A stretch of 64,000 nucleotides of DNA from Acanthosepion esculentum (GCA_964036315.1 OZ038500.1:63338249-63402248), one strand, 5' to 3'. Shown: positions 20,877 to 32,099, numbered from the stretch's first letter. Notes: generated from the sequence alone by a model not told the origin. Program-made: numbers and translations.

Positions 20877-21357
20877 TGGAAATGGACAAAGTCCGACAAT
20901 ATTTTAAGACATTTTTTATGTTTATACGTTCTTTTTATGGATACAAATATTCAAGTAAATACTCTGTTTATAATAAACAGTATTAACAACATTTACCGGC
21001 TTGAATGTCCGAGAAATTTTCATAGAAAATATGCGTCCTCCGACAGGAATCGAACCTGTATCCTATATGGAACCGTCATATAGTCTGACATGCCTTAACC
21101 GATTGGGCCACAGAGGAGCGTCCGGTTAGCAAGGTCGATTTTACTGTTTTTAAACAAAATTCTCCATGATGTTTTCTCATTCATTCATATCTGCTCAATG
21201 CGTATCCAAATGTAAACAAATGACGTCATACATTATGAAATGGACAAAATCCGGCAAAGTCGGAGGACGCATATTTTCTGTGAAAATTTCTCGGTCATTC
21301 AGGCCGGTAAATGTTGTTAATACTGTTTATTATAAACAGAGCATTTACTTAAATTTT
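20877..21357. mobile_element. Foldback element A with one tRNA-like arm
   Basis: The left arm starts GGAAATGGACAAAGTCCGAC and passes through TGTTTATAATAAACAGTATT and TTTACCGGCTTGAATGTCCG before a tRNA-like sequence at 21036-21117. The right arm (about 21260-21357) is the reverse complement of the outer left arm, but keeps only the last few bases of the tRNA-like part (GTCGGAGGAC). The element therefore has one intact tRNA-like arm. It has no ORF of its own. Related copies lie at 56704-57041 and 57956-58548. Confidence 0.8.
21036..21117 (-). tRNA. tRNA-like sequence (class II shape), probable pseudo-tRNA
   Basis: On the minus strand these 82 bases fold as a cloverleaf. Acceptor TCCTCTG pairs with CGGAGGA (one G-T). 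The D arm is GCC..GGC, and an A-box-like TGGCCCAATCGGTTAAGGC is present. An anticodon stem of 5 bp (TGTCA/TGACG), a 14-base variable region with a small TCC/GGA stem, and a T arm ACAGG-TTCGATT-CCTGT complete it. The long variable region recalls Leu/Ser tRNAs. Position 33 is A rather than the near-universal T, and no CCA is encoded. The literal anticodon would read CTA, so it is more likely a tRNA-derived module of the foldback element than a working tRNA gene. Confidence 0.6.
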
Positions 21358-21693
21358 GTGCTTCTGGGTAAAGATTTTTGCCGCATAATTCTTGCTGTCA
21401 CGGGTAATATTTTTGTCGTTTTGTTTTAATGTGTTTTTGCAAATTTTAATATTGTAAAAAATAAATAAATAAATTAATTAATTGCTATCAAATAAGCATT
21501 GATGGCAACCTCGATATACAAATTACTACTCAATCGGTATTTTTGTGGGTTTTTTATTGAGATGCCCACGAAGGCATGAAACGTTCAATCCCTGGCATTG
21601 TCACTATTCATTTTCTTAACTACATCACTGTTGCTTTGGGCTTCATTTTTATCTGCAAAATTCCAGCATTCTATCAAATAACAGTCGTTATTT

Positions 21694-22055
21694 ACCAAGC
21701 TTAGTGTAGCTTGGCACAAGGTCACTATTATGGGTCAACCAGTGAGGACCAACTCGCGACTCAGTATTAATGACCAACCAGATTAACTTGTTACTCATTA
21801 CCTACACCAAAGCACCTGTTTCTAGTTAATTGCTACTGTTATTTAATAAACCAAGATTAGTTTTAGAACAAGGCCAAAAGCAAGGGTCACTCGGTACGGA
21901 TTACATTCACTACTCAGTAGTATTGATGAACGACATTAACACGTTAACCGTTACCACATAATGAAGGTTCCTGTTGGTGTTTACCAAGGTTTTCGTTAGT
22001 TTGGCATAAAGTCGCAAACATAGAGTACCCAGTGCGTATCGAAAACACATATTCT
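21694..22055 (-). mobile_element. Degenerate tandem SINE array (about three units)
   Basis: ACCAAG..TTAG starts at 21694, 21850 and 21983 (spacing 156 and 133). Each is followed by a GGCACAAGGTC-like core and degraded B-box and A-box complements (GAGGACCAACTCGCG; CGTATCGAAAACAC). This is an older, more diverged version of the array at 19281-19680. Confidence 0.65.
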
Positions 22056-22084
22056 TTTTTGTCGTGTCGATTCGACCAATTATT

Positions 22085-23205
22085 TTCTTCTGCCTCATTC
22101 ATTCTTTTTCATCTTTTTTCTTCAGTTTCATTCATTCTTTTCTTGTGTTTCTTCTGCTTCATTCATTCTTTGCTACTGCTTCTTCTTCTGCCTTATTCAT
22201 TCTTGTCTTTCTGCTTCTGCCTCATTCATTCTTTTCTAATGTTTCTTCTGCTTCATTCAATCTTTTCTTGTTTCTTCTTCCACCTCATTCATTCTTCTTT
22301 ACGCTTTTTTTCTGTAACATTCCTTCCTTCCTTATGTATTTTTTCTTCTGCCTCATTCATTCTTTTCTAATATTTCTTCTTCAGCTGAATTCATTCTTTT
22401 CTAATGTTTGATCTTCTACCAGATTCATTCTTTGCTACTGTTTTATTCTTTTGCCTCATTCATTCTTTACTTATGTTTTTCTTCTGCCTCATTCATTTGT
22501 TTTCTTGTGTTTCTGCTTTTGTCTCATTCATTCTTTTCTTATGTTTCTTCTTCTGATTCATTCATTCATTTCTTGTCTTTCTTCTTTGCTACTGGCCTTT
22601 TTTATGCTTCATTCATTCTTATGTTTTTTCTTCTACTTTATTTCTTTCTTTGTTATGTTTCTTTTTTTGCATCATTCATTTTTATGTTTCTTCTTCCACC
22701 ACATTCATTCTTTTTTACGCTTTTCTTCTGTAACAATCCTTCTTTTCTTATATTTTTCTTCTTCTGCCTCATTCATTGTTTTTTTTATGTTTTTTCTTCT
22801 GCCTCATTCATTCTTTTATGTTTCTTCTTCTGCCTCATTCATTCTTTTCTCATGTATCTTGTTCTGCCTCATTCATTCTTTTTATGTTTCTTCTTCTGCC
22901 TCATTCATTGTTTTTTATGTTTTTTCTTCTGCCTCATTCATTCTTTTCTTATGTTTTTTCTTCTGCCTCATTCATTGTTTTTTTTATGTTTTTTCTTCTG
23001 CTTCATTCATTCTTTTCTTATGTTTTTTCTTCTGCTTCATTCATTCTTTTCTCATGTATCTTCTTCTGCCTCATTCATTCTTTTCTTATGTTTTTTCTTC
23101 TGCCTCATTCATTGTTTTTTTATGTTTTTTCTTCTGCTTCATTCATTCTTTTCTTATCCGTTTCTTCTGCATTTCTTCAGCTTTCTCATTTTTCTTCCTT
23201 GCTTT
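22085..23205 (+). repeat. Minisatellite, ~34-bp pyrimidine-rich unit
   Basis: About 30 imperfect copies of CATTCATTCTTTTCTTATG followed by TTTCTTCTTCTGCCT. The unit lacks stop codons in the sense frames, which makes overlapping open frames of 266 and 278 codons. Their repetitive Phe/Leu/Ser composition shows that they are by-products. Confidence 0.95.
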
Positions 23206-23219
23206 TTCTTTTTTAACAA

Positions 23220-25050
23220 TAGACAATCCTATTGCACAACCTGAAAGCTAAACGTATTTATCTCCATCCATTGTAATGGAGTCTTAGTTACATTTTACAA
23301 AAAAAAAAAAAAAAAAACACTTTTTAAGCTCATAAAATATTTACAAGCGGAAGGAAAATAACGTTTTCTCTCTTATTTAGCAAAAACGAAAACAAAACAA
23401 TTAAAAAAACAAAAACAAAACAAAAAACGCGCATTTATTTATATTAAATAGAATAAAGAGAGAATATATTTCGGTTTTACGAGTCACCATATTTTCATAC
23501 AGATGCAAAGATGAATGCGTTTATTTGAAAGCGTGAAATGAATTTTAAATAATTGGCAGAGGTTAAAAAATATTCTTTTATATAAAACATAATGTGAGTT
23601 TTTAGATTTATTGATCATGCAACCTGAACTTCGCTTGTTAGTAATATGATATTCCGTTGTTATGCTAACATGAGTCCTTACTAAATGCCAGTATGTGAAC
23701 ATGCCCTCCTGCTGTTACATCCACGAAATATCTAATTAGTAACTAGCTGTAAATTAGTTTTTATTTCATATGCTAGGATTTTTTTACATTTAACAATTTT
23801 AACAGAACTCTAACATATTACAATAAAATTATGCATAAAAATTCTAGATTAATCTCATAGAAAATATAATTACTAAACTAGCCTTTCTGCGAAATTAATA
23901 AAAATGTAGCCTTTCTATAAAATAATTTAAAACAAAATAATCTATATTATAGAAGACGTGGTTTTCTATCCGTCGAGCACCGTGTTTGATTGTATATACG
24001 TATGTAATGTATATTCGTATGCAAGTTTATTTTTGTGTGGGCTACCTATATTTGTTTGAACCATTTAATGTATACACAAGGAAACGCATATACAAAGAAT
24101 TTGATTCAGTTTGAAATAAAACATTGGAATAATCCATTCTTTTCCCACTTATTCTGGACAACTCTTACCCTAGACTGAATAATATAATCATGAAATGGAA
24201 GGAAAGGAAAAAAAAAAAAGAACAATTTTTAACTCCTCCCCAAGAAGATAAACAGATAAAAAAAGTTCGTTGTTACCACCCCCTTCCAAAAACCAACAGA
24301 CAATTATAGGATTTTAATGAACCGCCCAAAAAGTATTCGTAAATAAACAATTATTTTTTAAAAAACATTGATGAAATTTTTTTAGGTCTGTCATTGAATT
24401 GAAATCAATATGCACACACACACAAACATACAGACACACGCAATTTGAATGAAGCTTAAATGTACATCTGTGTCACAAGGGCGAATTTCCTTCTTAGTCT
24501 GGCAACAACACCTGGAAACCGGAAAAGAGTATAAGCCGAAATGTTTGCCCGTTTGAAGTTATTTTTATGACTCCTGTATTTAATTTTTTTTTATATCTAT
24601 TTAAACTATTTATATTTATAGAGGTACTCCAACGAAACGCGATACCTAAGGTTTAAGATGAATTTTAAAAGTGAAAAATCTTTCTTGAAGCTTTTATTTT
24701 AGTTTTAATTTCAAGCTAATATTCAATATTTCTAATAAGCAACATACTTTGCTGTATTTCAAAACTAATTTTAAATTAACTGAAACTCCTTTCAGTTAAT
24801 TTAAAATTAGTTTTGAAATCGCGAAACATCACTGGTTTTACTACCATTTTTAGCCATCTGTCATCAAAATGTTATTCTCTTTGTTAAAAAATGCTTAAAA
24901 ATAATATATGCTTTCTGAAATTTTCTTTAACGAATATTAGCTGATTTAAAGTTTAATTAATTTGATTTGAAACAAATATTATTTACTTTTAGTTTAAAAT
25001 ATCGCAGAAAAACATTTTGTAACACGGATGTTTTAAGAGTTGTTGACAAA
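23220..25050. other. No gene seen; one perfect hairpin
   Basis: Long A/T-rich stretch with A runs at 23299-23318 and 24208-24219. The only structural signal is the hairpin at 24756-24819. Confidence 0.5.
24756..24819. repeat. Perfect 30-bp hairpin
   Basis: The left arm 24756-24785 (ATTTCAAAACTAATTTTAAA and ten more bases) is exactly reverse-complemented at 24790-24819, with a CTCC loop. All 30 positions pair. No TIR-type duplication or coding sequence is visible next to it. Confidence 0.95.
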
Positions 25051-25055
25051 TTTAT

Positions 25056-25268
25056 TGTTGTGGTGTCCTCCCTCTAAGAGTCTATATTAGACTCTTCCAC
25101 CAACTATAAGTTTAGTAGGAGAGAAGGAACAGTGAATAGCTTGAGCGCTGTTTCATACGATACACTCTTACTAGTTGTGTAATACTCTTCTGGTGTACTT
25201 ACTGTTAAATATACGATATCTGCAAACCTGTTTTTTGTTATTACTTAAACATTTACTTGCTCACAACA
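25056..25268 (+). mobile_element. Solo LTR of the Ty3/Gypsy family
   Basis: 213 bases starting TGTTGTGGTGTCCTCC and ending CTCACAACA. They are similar throughout to the two LTRs of the element at 36272-41241 (for example AGAGTCTATATTAGACTCTT and TTGTGTAATACTCT). A perfect 5-bp target duplication TTTAT flanks it (25051-25055 and 25269-25273). It is the product of recombination between the LTRs of a second insertion. Confidence 0.92.
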
Positions 25269-25274
25269 TTTATC

Positions 25275-25830
25275 AACAGGCATATGTTTAGGAATTTTTT
25301 CTAAAGGGGCATAACTGTAACGATTACTTGACGAATATAAGGTGAACACCTTCTTTACATGTTTAACTACCCTGTAATCTTAAAAATTAGGATAATATTC
25401 TAAGCAATAGAATTTTATTGAAATATAGGTACTTTGACTTTATAAACAAACTTATGCAAAGGACATTTTCAAAATATTGAGGAAATGTTTAGAAAATTAC
25501 CAATAAATTTTAATTTGACTGAAGTTGACCTTCATATTTACTGATAATGTCGTGTGTGGACAAATATCGATGCATTTATACACAGATAAAGTAAATTCAA
25601 AATTCTTTTTAAAACATTGCGGTCGTTGAATTGTAGTGAACTTTTCCATTTATGATTAGTAAATACAGTCATAATTTAATAACAATATCACTTGACCGCT
25701 ACAAATTAATATTTTTTAAAAGATTTAAAAGTTTATAAATTATTATTATTAAAATTTAAAAAAAGTAAACAATTCTTGTAAAAATTCATTATTCATCGAA
25801 AATTTTTATACTTAAGACCACAGTGTACAT
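25275..25830. other. No gene seen
   Basis: A/T-rich with no recognised repeat. Confidence 0.5.
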
Positions 25831-25839
25831 AATACTACA

Positions 25840-26245
25840 GGGAACGGGGGAGGAGTTTGGCCCCCTTGACATGCGGCATTCAGGCCCACCGGTGTGTTGA
25901 CACGCCCTGGTGCCCATGAACCAAAATCCAGCTATGGGTTAAATAGCTCCACTGCTCTGTGGAAATTGTCGGGAGAAGAAAAGGCTAAGGAGTAAACCCT
26001 ACACAAATCCGGAGTGGAGCCCCTAAGGCGGATGGACGGCACTCTGTGCTACCTTCCTGCAACTCCTGCAGCCGCGCTGGTACCAAACTGTATTGGTTCA
26101 TTCTTTCCTTTGGACTCTAGTAGCAAGGCCAGAGGGGGAACTAGACGTCTGGGCAGCCCTAGTTCTCCATCCACCCCACCCAGGCTCGTAGCGCACTAGC
26201 GCTACTCCATCGTCTCCCGAGACGGACAGATGCTGAGTCGAGTCG
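25840..26245. other. GC-rich repeat-like island of unknown identity
   Basis: Much more GC-rich than its surroundings, starting AACGGGGGAGGAGTTTGGCC and running through GGCAGCCCTAGTTCTCC to CGTCTCCCGAGACGGACAG. A 61-codon plus-strand frame at 26014-26199 has no domain I recognise. The sharp compositional edges and the A/T tail after 26245 suggest the 5' end of a transposed element, possibly a LINE leader, but no copy elsewhere in the window confirms it. Confidence 0.4.
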
Positions 26246-26429
26246 TGCATAATATATTTTATACATAAAAACAATAAAAAAGCTTTTTTAATCAAATAAG
26301 CTTTGAGTTTTATTGTATTTTTATTTACGTTCCAGAGCAGATTTTCTGTAACCGGGGGTCTTGTCTGACAAAAAAAAAAAAAAAAAAAAATGGATGATTG
26401 AAATTCTCCGAGAACTTGCCCTTATAATT

Positions 26430-28090
26430 GATTTCAAAATAACTTCAAAATGGATTAATCAACTTCAAATTGGAAAACAACTTCAAAATGAGAAATAATC
26501 AACTTCAAATTGGATCAATCAACTTCAAATTGAGAATTAATATAATACTAATAAATTTAATATTTATTCTTTTATTTTTACTTAAAAGGGATATAAAACA
26601 ATATAAACGTTCCTAAGAAATTTATTTAAAAGATTATATCATCTAAGTTAATTACAGAGGGAAGTAATCTCTGTATTCCAAATACGAAGTTAGTGCAAGT
26701 CTCGGAAATATTATTAATTGCTTCGGAGATCATCGCTTCTAACTTGCTGAAGCGGAATTATTTAGTAGTTAAAGATCCCTGGCCATCACCTCTTAAAATC
26801 CCAACAATTGAGTCTGTCATACTTCTTTTTACGTCAGCTTTAATGACTGACCAAACCTTTTCAATGGGATTTAACATCGGACTATAGGGGGTAAGTCTGA
26901 AAATTTGGTGTTGCCTAAATTCATCCTCCTCCACAACTTCTTCAATTGAAGTATGGCAAGGAACGTTATCAATAACTAAGACAACTCCCCTTTCATAAAT
27001 TTCATTTGCCTTTCTAAGACACTCCCTGGGCCATTCTTTCGCATCCTCTTTTTTGAAAGAACCTCTTAATTTTATGATGAATTAATCCATTCTTACTAAT
27101 ACATCCAATAACATGGACGTTATTTCCCCTGGAGCCGGCCGCGACTGTAGTGCACCTCGTGGCTTTTTTAGAGCGACCTTCTCTTCTTGAAATATGGAGA
27201 TTAAAATTGGTTTCATCCATATAAAGAATTGGCACACTTTGGGACTGAAATTCTAATAAAGCTACTGCGTAATCCTTACGTTTCGCCTTATTGACATTAT
27301 TACTGGCAGCTTCTGGTTCATAATAAACCGCTTTTAAAGTAAAGGCCATGGAGTCCAAGTGCTTTCTTATGCATTCTTTCGTCACACGAACCTCATACTT
27401 TTCGACCAACTTATTTACAATGTCTTGAAGAGTGACCCTAGGTGAGTTTTCAATTAATTCGGCCATGAAATTCTTATGTTCTTGCATAATTTTATATTTT
27501 CTTGCTCCTCCCCTAGAGTCACTCATATCAGTACCCTGGTCTAACCAACGGTACGCTGTTGGCAGAGGCACACCAATTGTTCTTGCCAGGTCTTTCCAAT
27601 TTCCTGCTGCGGCATGTGCAGCTAAAATCTGGGCCTTTTTTCGCCAGCCAAGTCCTCTTTGGAGCTGTTGCTAATTCTTCTTCAGCTTCTTTTGTAGAGG
27701 TTTGTCCAGCATCATCATCAATCATCATATTTGCCCATACGGGACTTTCTCCTCCTACTTTTACTGTAGGCTCACCCAATGCTTTCTTGGCCTCTAAGTT
27801 GTTTGTATTTTGTTTTTTTCTTCATCTATATAATCAATTAGTCAATTTCCTTACTCATGGGGTAAATTAATTGAAAAAATAATTTTCAATTTACCAAAAA
27901 AAATATCTCAATTTGAAGTTGTTTATTCCAATTTGAAGTTGTTTATTCTTATTTTGAAGTTGACTGTTTTTAGGTTTTTGACATTTTCTCAATTTGAAGT
28001 TGATTAATCCATTTTGGAGTTGATTAATTTTTTTACTTGAAAATAAGTCCATTTTGAAGTTGATTATTATCATTTTGAAGTTGAAAAGGT
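26430..28090 (-). mobile_element. IS630/Tc1-type DNA transposon
   Basis: A complete-looking element on the minus strand. Both ends are built from repeats of CAACTTCAAATTGGA-like words: about five at 26435-26545 and about seven, reverse-complemented, at 27908-28085. These inverted subterminal arrays enclose one broken transposase gene (26757-27779). No simple terminal inverted repeat was pinned down. It is flanked by an A run at 26369-26390. Confidence 0.75.
26757..27779 (-). pseudogene. IS630/Tc1-type DDE transposase, frameshifted
   Basis: The minus strand encodes, in order, an N-terminal helix-turn-helix region (around 27640-27540, NWKDLARTIGVPLPTAYRW in its frame), a linker with TLQDIVNKLVEKYEV, and the first catalytic Asp in YMDETNFNLHISRREGRS (about 27225). 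A second-Asp block LVIDNVPCHT and the third-acid block YSPMLNPIE lie in the last third (about 26960-26860). At least two frameshifts break it, near 27640 and near 27060, so the longest intact frame is only 185 codons. With these corrected the architecture matches IS630/Tc1 enzymes (DDE/D). It is non-functional as it stands. Confidence 0.8.
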
Positions 28091-28094
28091 ATAG

Positions 28095-28515
28095 AAATTT
28101 TATAAAATTAAATAAGTGCAGTATGGGGTTAGCAGATGCAAACAAATAACAAATATATTCTAAAAAGTATTATTTAAAAAAATTATTTAATTCACTTGTG
28201 AATAAGATCTGAAAGTTTAATTAAAATCCAATAAGTATCTGATTTTTGCAAGAATTTTAAAATCGATGTGTTTTTCATTGCAAAAAGACTCTAAAATTTC
28301 GCATACCAATGTATGATACAACGAAAAAACAAGAGTTTTTGCAAAAATTTTGAAGTTTCTAAAAAGGATTAAAAAATATTATTTTACACGAAAAAATCCT
28401 TTGATTTTTCCTCTTAATAAGTGCATAAATATTTTAGCGATAACACTTTGTTTTTATTAAGTTTGGGTTATTTTTGATCATGACACTCATTTTCTTAGTG
28501 AATCATTCGAAGTCA
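28095..28515. other. No gene seen
   Basis: A/T-rich sequence only. Confidence 0.5.

Positions 28516-28517
<2 letters not shown>

Positions 28518-28586
<69 letters not shown>
28518..28586. repeat. (CT)n-(TA)n microsatellite
   Basis: CT repeat to 28552, then TA to 28586, next to the left end of a MITE. Confidence 0.97.
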
Positions 28587-28589
<3 letters not shown>

Positions 28590-28989
28590 TACAGACCAAA
28601 ACTTTGGGAAAACCCTGCATTTCTTTAAAAAAAAATAATGAGATGTGTTCATATTCTTTTAAAGTATGAGATAAAATTTCAGTGTATTTGCTTTTATTTT
28701 GACAAAAAATAAGCACTTAACGATAAAACAAATATCATATGACGCCATTATATTTTGTTTTCTTCAATAAAACCACCACCAAAACGAATCCAAATTTGAA
28801 CTTTTTGGGAGTGAGAAGAGGCATGAGAAAGAGTGAAAAATAAAAAAAATGCGTTACAGAAAAATTACAGGAAAATACATTACAAAAAATACATTTGATG
28901 TTTTATTTAAAAATACAAAAATATATCCTTTTAAGGTGTGTGTTTTTTAAAGAAATGCAGGGTGGGCCCAAAGCTTTCTTGCCTGTTGT

Positions 28990-28992
<3 letters not shown>
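28590..28992. mobile_element. Tc1-like MITE
   Basis: The ends form an imperfect inverted repeat of about 45 bases: ACTTTGGGAAAACCCTGCAT and TTTCTTTAAAAAA on the left, with the complement GGGTGGGCCCAAAGC preceded by TTTTTTAAAGAAATGCA on the right (28943-28985). There is no coding capacity. TA microsatellites border both ends, consistent with insertion at TA. Confidence 0.75.

Positions 28993-29064
<72 letters not shown>
28992..29064. repeat. (TA)n microsatellite
   Basis: A pure TA run of about 73 bases. Confidence 0.98.
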
Positions 29065-29067
<3 letters not shown>

Positions 29068-29639
29068 TTATAACTTACTGGTTACACGTCTCGGAGATTC
29101 ATGCACTATGCAATCTTCAGGTGGTGAATATACACTGACCATTTAAATTTTAATAAAAATATCTGGTTAACGCAATGTAGCTTATTAAAAGAAATGAAAT
29201 GATGGTTACATGTAAGTATAAAAATAAATATCTGCTGGAATACCTAAATACGTAAATGCAGATTAAGTTTTAATGTCAATTATGACATTTCATTTTGTTT
29301 TGTTTTTTAAATCAGTAATCTTCCATTATACTTAATATAAAATTAATATTCAAAACATTAAATTAAAATTAATTAAATATATATATATATGAAATTATAA
29401 ACCATAATCCCCGTATAATATATGGACTGCGAACCACATTACGTTAACCAGATATTATTATTAAAATTTAAATTCGTACTTATCCATAGCATACTTAAAC
29501 GGTATCAGTGTTCATGCTTTGACTCAGCACTCCTCACTTCACATATAAGTAATTTAATTTTCAGATGATCGCAACAACTTTTTGTCTCTCAGAATAATGA
29601 ACATTACAATATTTATCCTGTAATAAACAATACCCTGAT

Positions 29640-30621
29640 GATGACATTGTGCTATGTCGAAAGTACTTGGAAATAACTGAAATATGTATCAAAACGGCGA
29701 CTTTCTCTCATCCTACAATAATGACACCAAAAAGCTTATTCGTGAATATGAAAGGATCCTATTGAAAATAAGTAGACAGAACATGTCTAAACTATTCAAC
29801 GAAACATGTCTCAATGAAAACATGCTGCTGATATATATATATATATATCCGTGGAAAGGTATAAATTCACCTATTTTCGTCTCCTCAATAGCTCAGGGTT
29901 AAATAGTAGAGTAGACCGCGTAACCAACACAAGAGAAAGACGATTCTGAATTCAAAACCTGAGAATGACCATTTGGAGACCTTGCGACAAACTATGTGCA
30001 CCAATCCTCTTCTGATATGATTCTGAATGATTCTGCATAAGTCTTCACCCCTATAATCAAATCACGTGCAGGCAGTTTGGCTGTTCTAACTACATCCAAA
30101 ACAATAAATGTCTTCGTTAATACCTGATGGAAGGAATTTACTCAATCGCTTGTAACAATTGTCAGAGAAAATACATAGGAGAAACCACAAGGAATCTCAG
30201 TAAAAGATGTGATGAACACAAAAGGGACATTTTACAAAACAATACGTCAGAATCGTTGGTTGCCCACTGTAACAAGACTCAACATAAAAAATGCTACTCT
30301 GGTCAAAGGAGAAAACTATTCACTACGACAAAAATCTCTAGAGAGTGCCTTGATTGCAAGATTATCTACAGTAAATTTACACCTTGTCTCTTACAACATT
30401 TCACAATTCCTGGCAGATCTTCTATTATTAGTGTGTTATGCCTACTAACAATAGCGACTAAAAGAAACAGAAAAAGACTAAATGAATTCGACTCAAGATC
30501 CCCATCATCCCTCATTCGTTCGCATATGTAGTCGTACAAGCAAAATAAGTCTGATCAAGTTCTGAAGATCGAAACGCGTCACAAGAAAATTTTTTCAACT
30601 TTGTTGTACAATTTTCCCAAT
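29640..30621 (+). mobile_element. Penelope-like element, internally deleted
   Basis: A leader (CTGATGATGACATTGTGCTA at about 29634) precedes an N-terminal coding block at 29684-29828 (ERILLKISRQNMSKLFNETC). That block stops at a short TA run at 29829. The sequence resumes at 30127 with a GIY-YIG endonuclease start: GIYSIACNNCQRKYIGETTR, then HKRDILQNN. The reverse transcriptase is missing. 30540-30621 is the shared PLE 3' UTR (GATCGAAACGCGTCACAAGA), ending in a long TA run. The gap holds a tRNA-like SINE fragment (29878-29985). Frames downstream of the YIG motif shift, so it is dead. Confidence 0.75.
29878..29985 (+). mobile_element. tRNA-like SINE fragment within PLE
   Basis: CTCAATAGCTCAGGGTTAAA resembles a tRNA A box, and GATTCTGAATTCAAAACC sits where a B box would be. 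A single copy in the window, so the assignment is tentative. Confidence 0.4.
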
Positions 30622-30626
30622 ATATT

Positions 30627-30628
<2 letters not shown>

Positions 30629-30693
<65 letters not shown>

Positions 30694-30745
30694 GTGTGTG
30701 TGTGTGTATGTGTGTGTGTGTGTGTGTGTGTGCGTGTGTGTGTGT
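30629..30745. repeat. (TA)n-(TG)n microsatellite
   Basis: TA run to about 30693 followed by a TG run. Confidence 0.97.
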
Positions 30746-30839
30746 TTAATATACATTATCAAGAATGATTTTTTAATTGAAGGTTTAGATTTTTTTTATA
30801 TATGTCTCTAGAGTTATTGGAACTTTTTTTATTTTCCAA

Positions 30840-31010
30840 ACTCAATATTCCTAGATAATGGCTAAAAGAATAGCCGAAATAGCTTCTATATACAGAACAT
30901 TCTGAAAATCTTTCAGAAAAAAAAATATACGAACACAAGAAAAATTGAATAAAAAGCTTAACCGCTGTACCTTGTCAGTTGTCTTTATTGAAACTTTATT
31001 ACTGCAAATA

Positions 31011-31015
<5 letters not shown>
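30840..31015 (+). mobile_element. PLE N-terminal fragment ending at (TA)n
   Basis: GGCTAAAAGAATAGCCGAAA resembles GGCTAAATGTATAGCCGAGG at 3787. KLNRCTLSVV at about 30955 is the counterpart of QSTLSVVFNK at 3909. The fragment runs into the TA run starting at 31015. Confidence 0.5.

Positions 31016-31083
<68 letters not shown>
31015..31083. repeat. (TA)n microsatellite
   Basis: A pure TA run. Confidence 0.98.
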
Positions 31084-31085
<2 letters not shown>

Positions 31086-31250
31086 TATACGCAAAGTGTC
31101 ATTTTCACTCCATAATACTTCACCCCCACATCCCGACACGCACACAATTAATTGCATTGGCAAAGAAGTATATCTTAATAAAAAGAATTGTTTATTGTAG
31201 AGGATAAATGCGGTTTTTCGTCATAAGGTTGGTGAATTATTCATTTATTT

Positions 31251-31290
31251 ACACACACACACACACACACACAAAACACACACACACACA
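31251..31290. repeat. (CA)n microsatellite
   Basis: CA run with one AAA interruption. It bounds the next PLE fragment. Confidence 0.96.
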
Positions 31291-31520
31291 TATACATTTA
31301 AATTGCGAATAATTTGGTAGCATGTTTTCTTTAAGACATGTCTCATTAAATAATTTAGACAAGTTTTGTCTACTTATTTTTAATAGGATCCGCTCATAAT
31401 TACGGACAAGTTTCTTACTATTCTTATTAAGAGAAGAATGAAAATTACCATATTGATGCATATTAATTTTATTCTGAGTACTTTCGGCATTAACACAATG
31501 TCGTCATCGGGGTCTTGTTT
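31290..31520 (-). mobile_element. PLE N-terminal fragment ending at (CA)n
   Basis: The minus strand carries the leader GATGACGACATTGTGTTAAT, then an open frame with NYERILLKISRQNLSKLFNE and ETCLKENMLPNY. The similarity stops at the (CA)n at 31251-31290. It is very similar to 29684-29828 in the opposite orientation. Confidence 0.65.
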
Positions 31521-31524
31521 TTTT

Positions 31525-32035
31525 CTAAGACAAAAAATTATTGTGTTCATAATTTTTCCAAGACAAAATTATTGTGTTCATCTGAAAACTAAATTTTTAG
31601 GTGGGAAGGGAAAAACGCTAAGGTTATGTATTGTGCAATTTTAAACTTTATCATGTAGGCACAAGTGCAAATGTCAAGAGAGGTAAATAAGTTATTGCGA
31701 TGTCTAAATATTTTTAAAAAGAAAAAACTGTTTAAAACGTTTAGTTAAAACCTAGATATTTAAAAAAACTAGTATAAACTACTGTAAACATTTTAAAACA
31801 TTTGTGTAGTACTCGTATTTAATTTTATTAAGGGTTGCTTTGAATTTGTTAATATTGATAGCTTCAAGAATTTTTAGTTTATGTTTATTATTTTCATGAA
31901 TGATATAGAGGTATTTTCAACAAGAAATTTCCTTAATTGGGAATGTAGACAGGCATGGCGTTGTAAAAGTTGAGAGATGAAAAATGCTTCATTCAATTGA
32001 AAATTATCCTTCGAGAAAACGTGGCAGTGGTATGG
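31525..32035. other. No gene seen
   Basis: A/T-rich with no recognised element. Confidence 0.45.
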
Positions 32036-32037
32036 TC

Positions 32038-32039
<2 letters not shown>

Positions 32040-32099
<60 letters not shown>

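Noticed and set aside
21036..21117. Functional suppressor tRNA
   Set aside because: T33 is missing in all copies, and the sequence sits in a repeated foldback element.
22064..23251. Overlapping open frames of 266 and 278 codons rich in Phe, Leu and Ser
   Set aside because: They are read through a ~34-bp pyrimidine-rich minisatellite that lacks stop codons; several frames are open at once.
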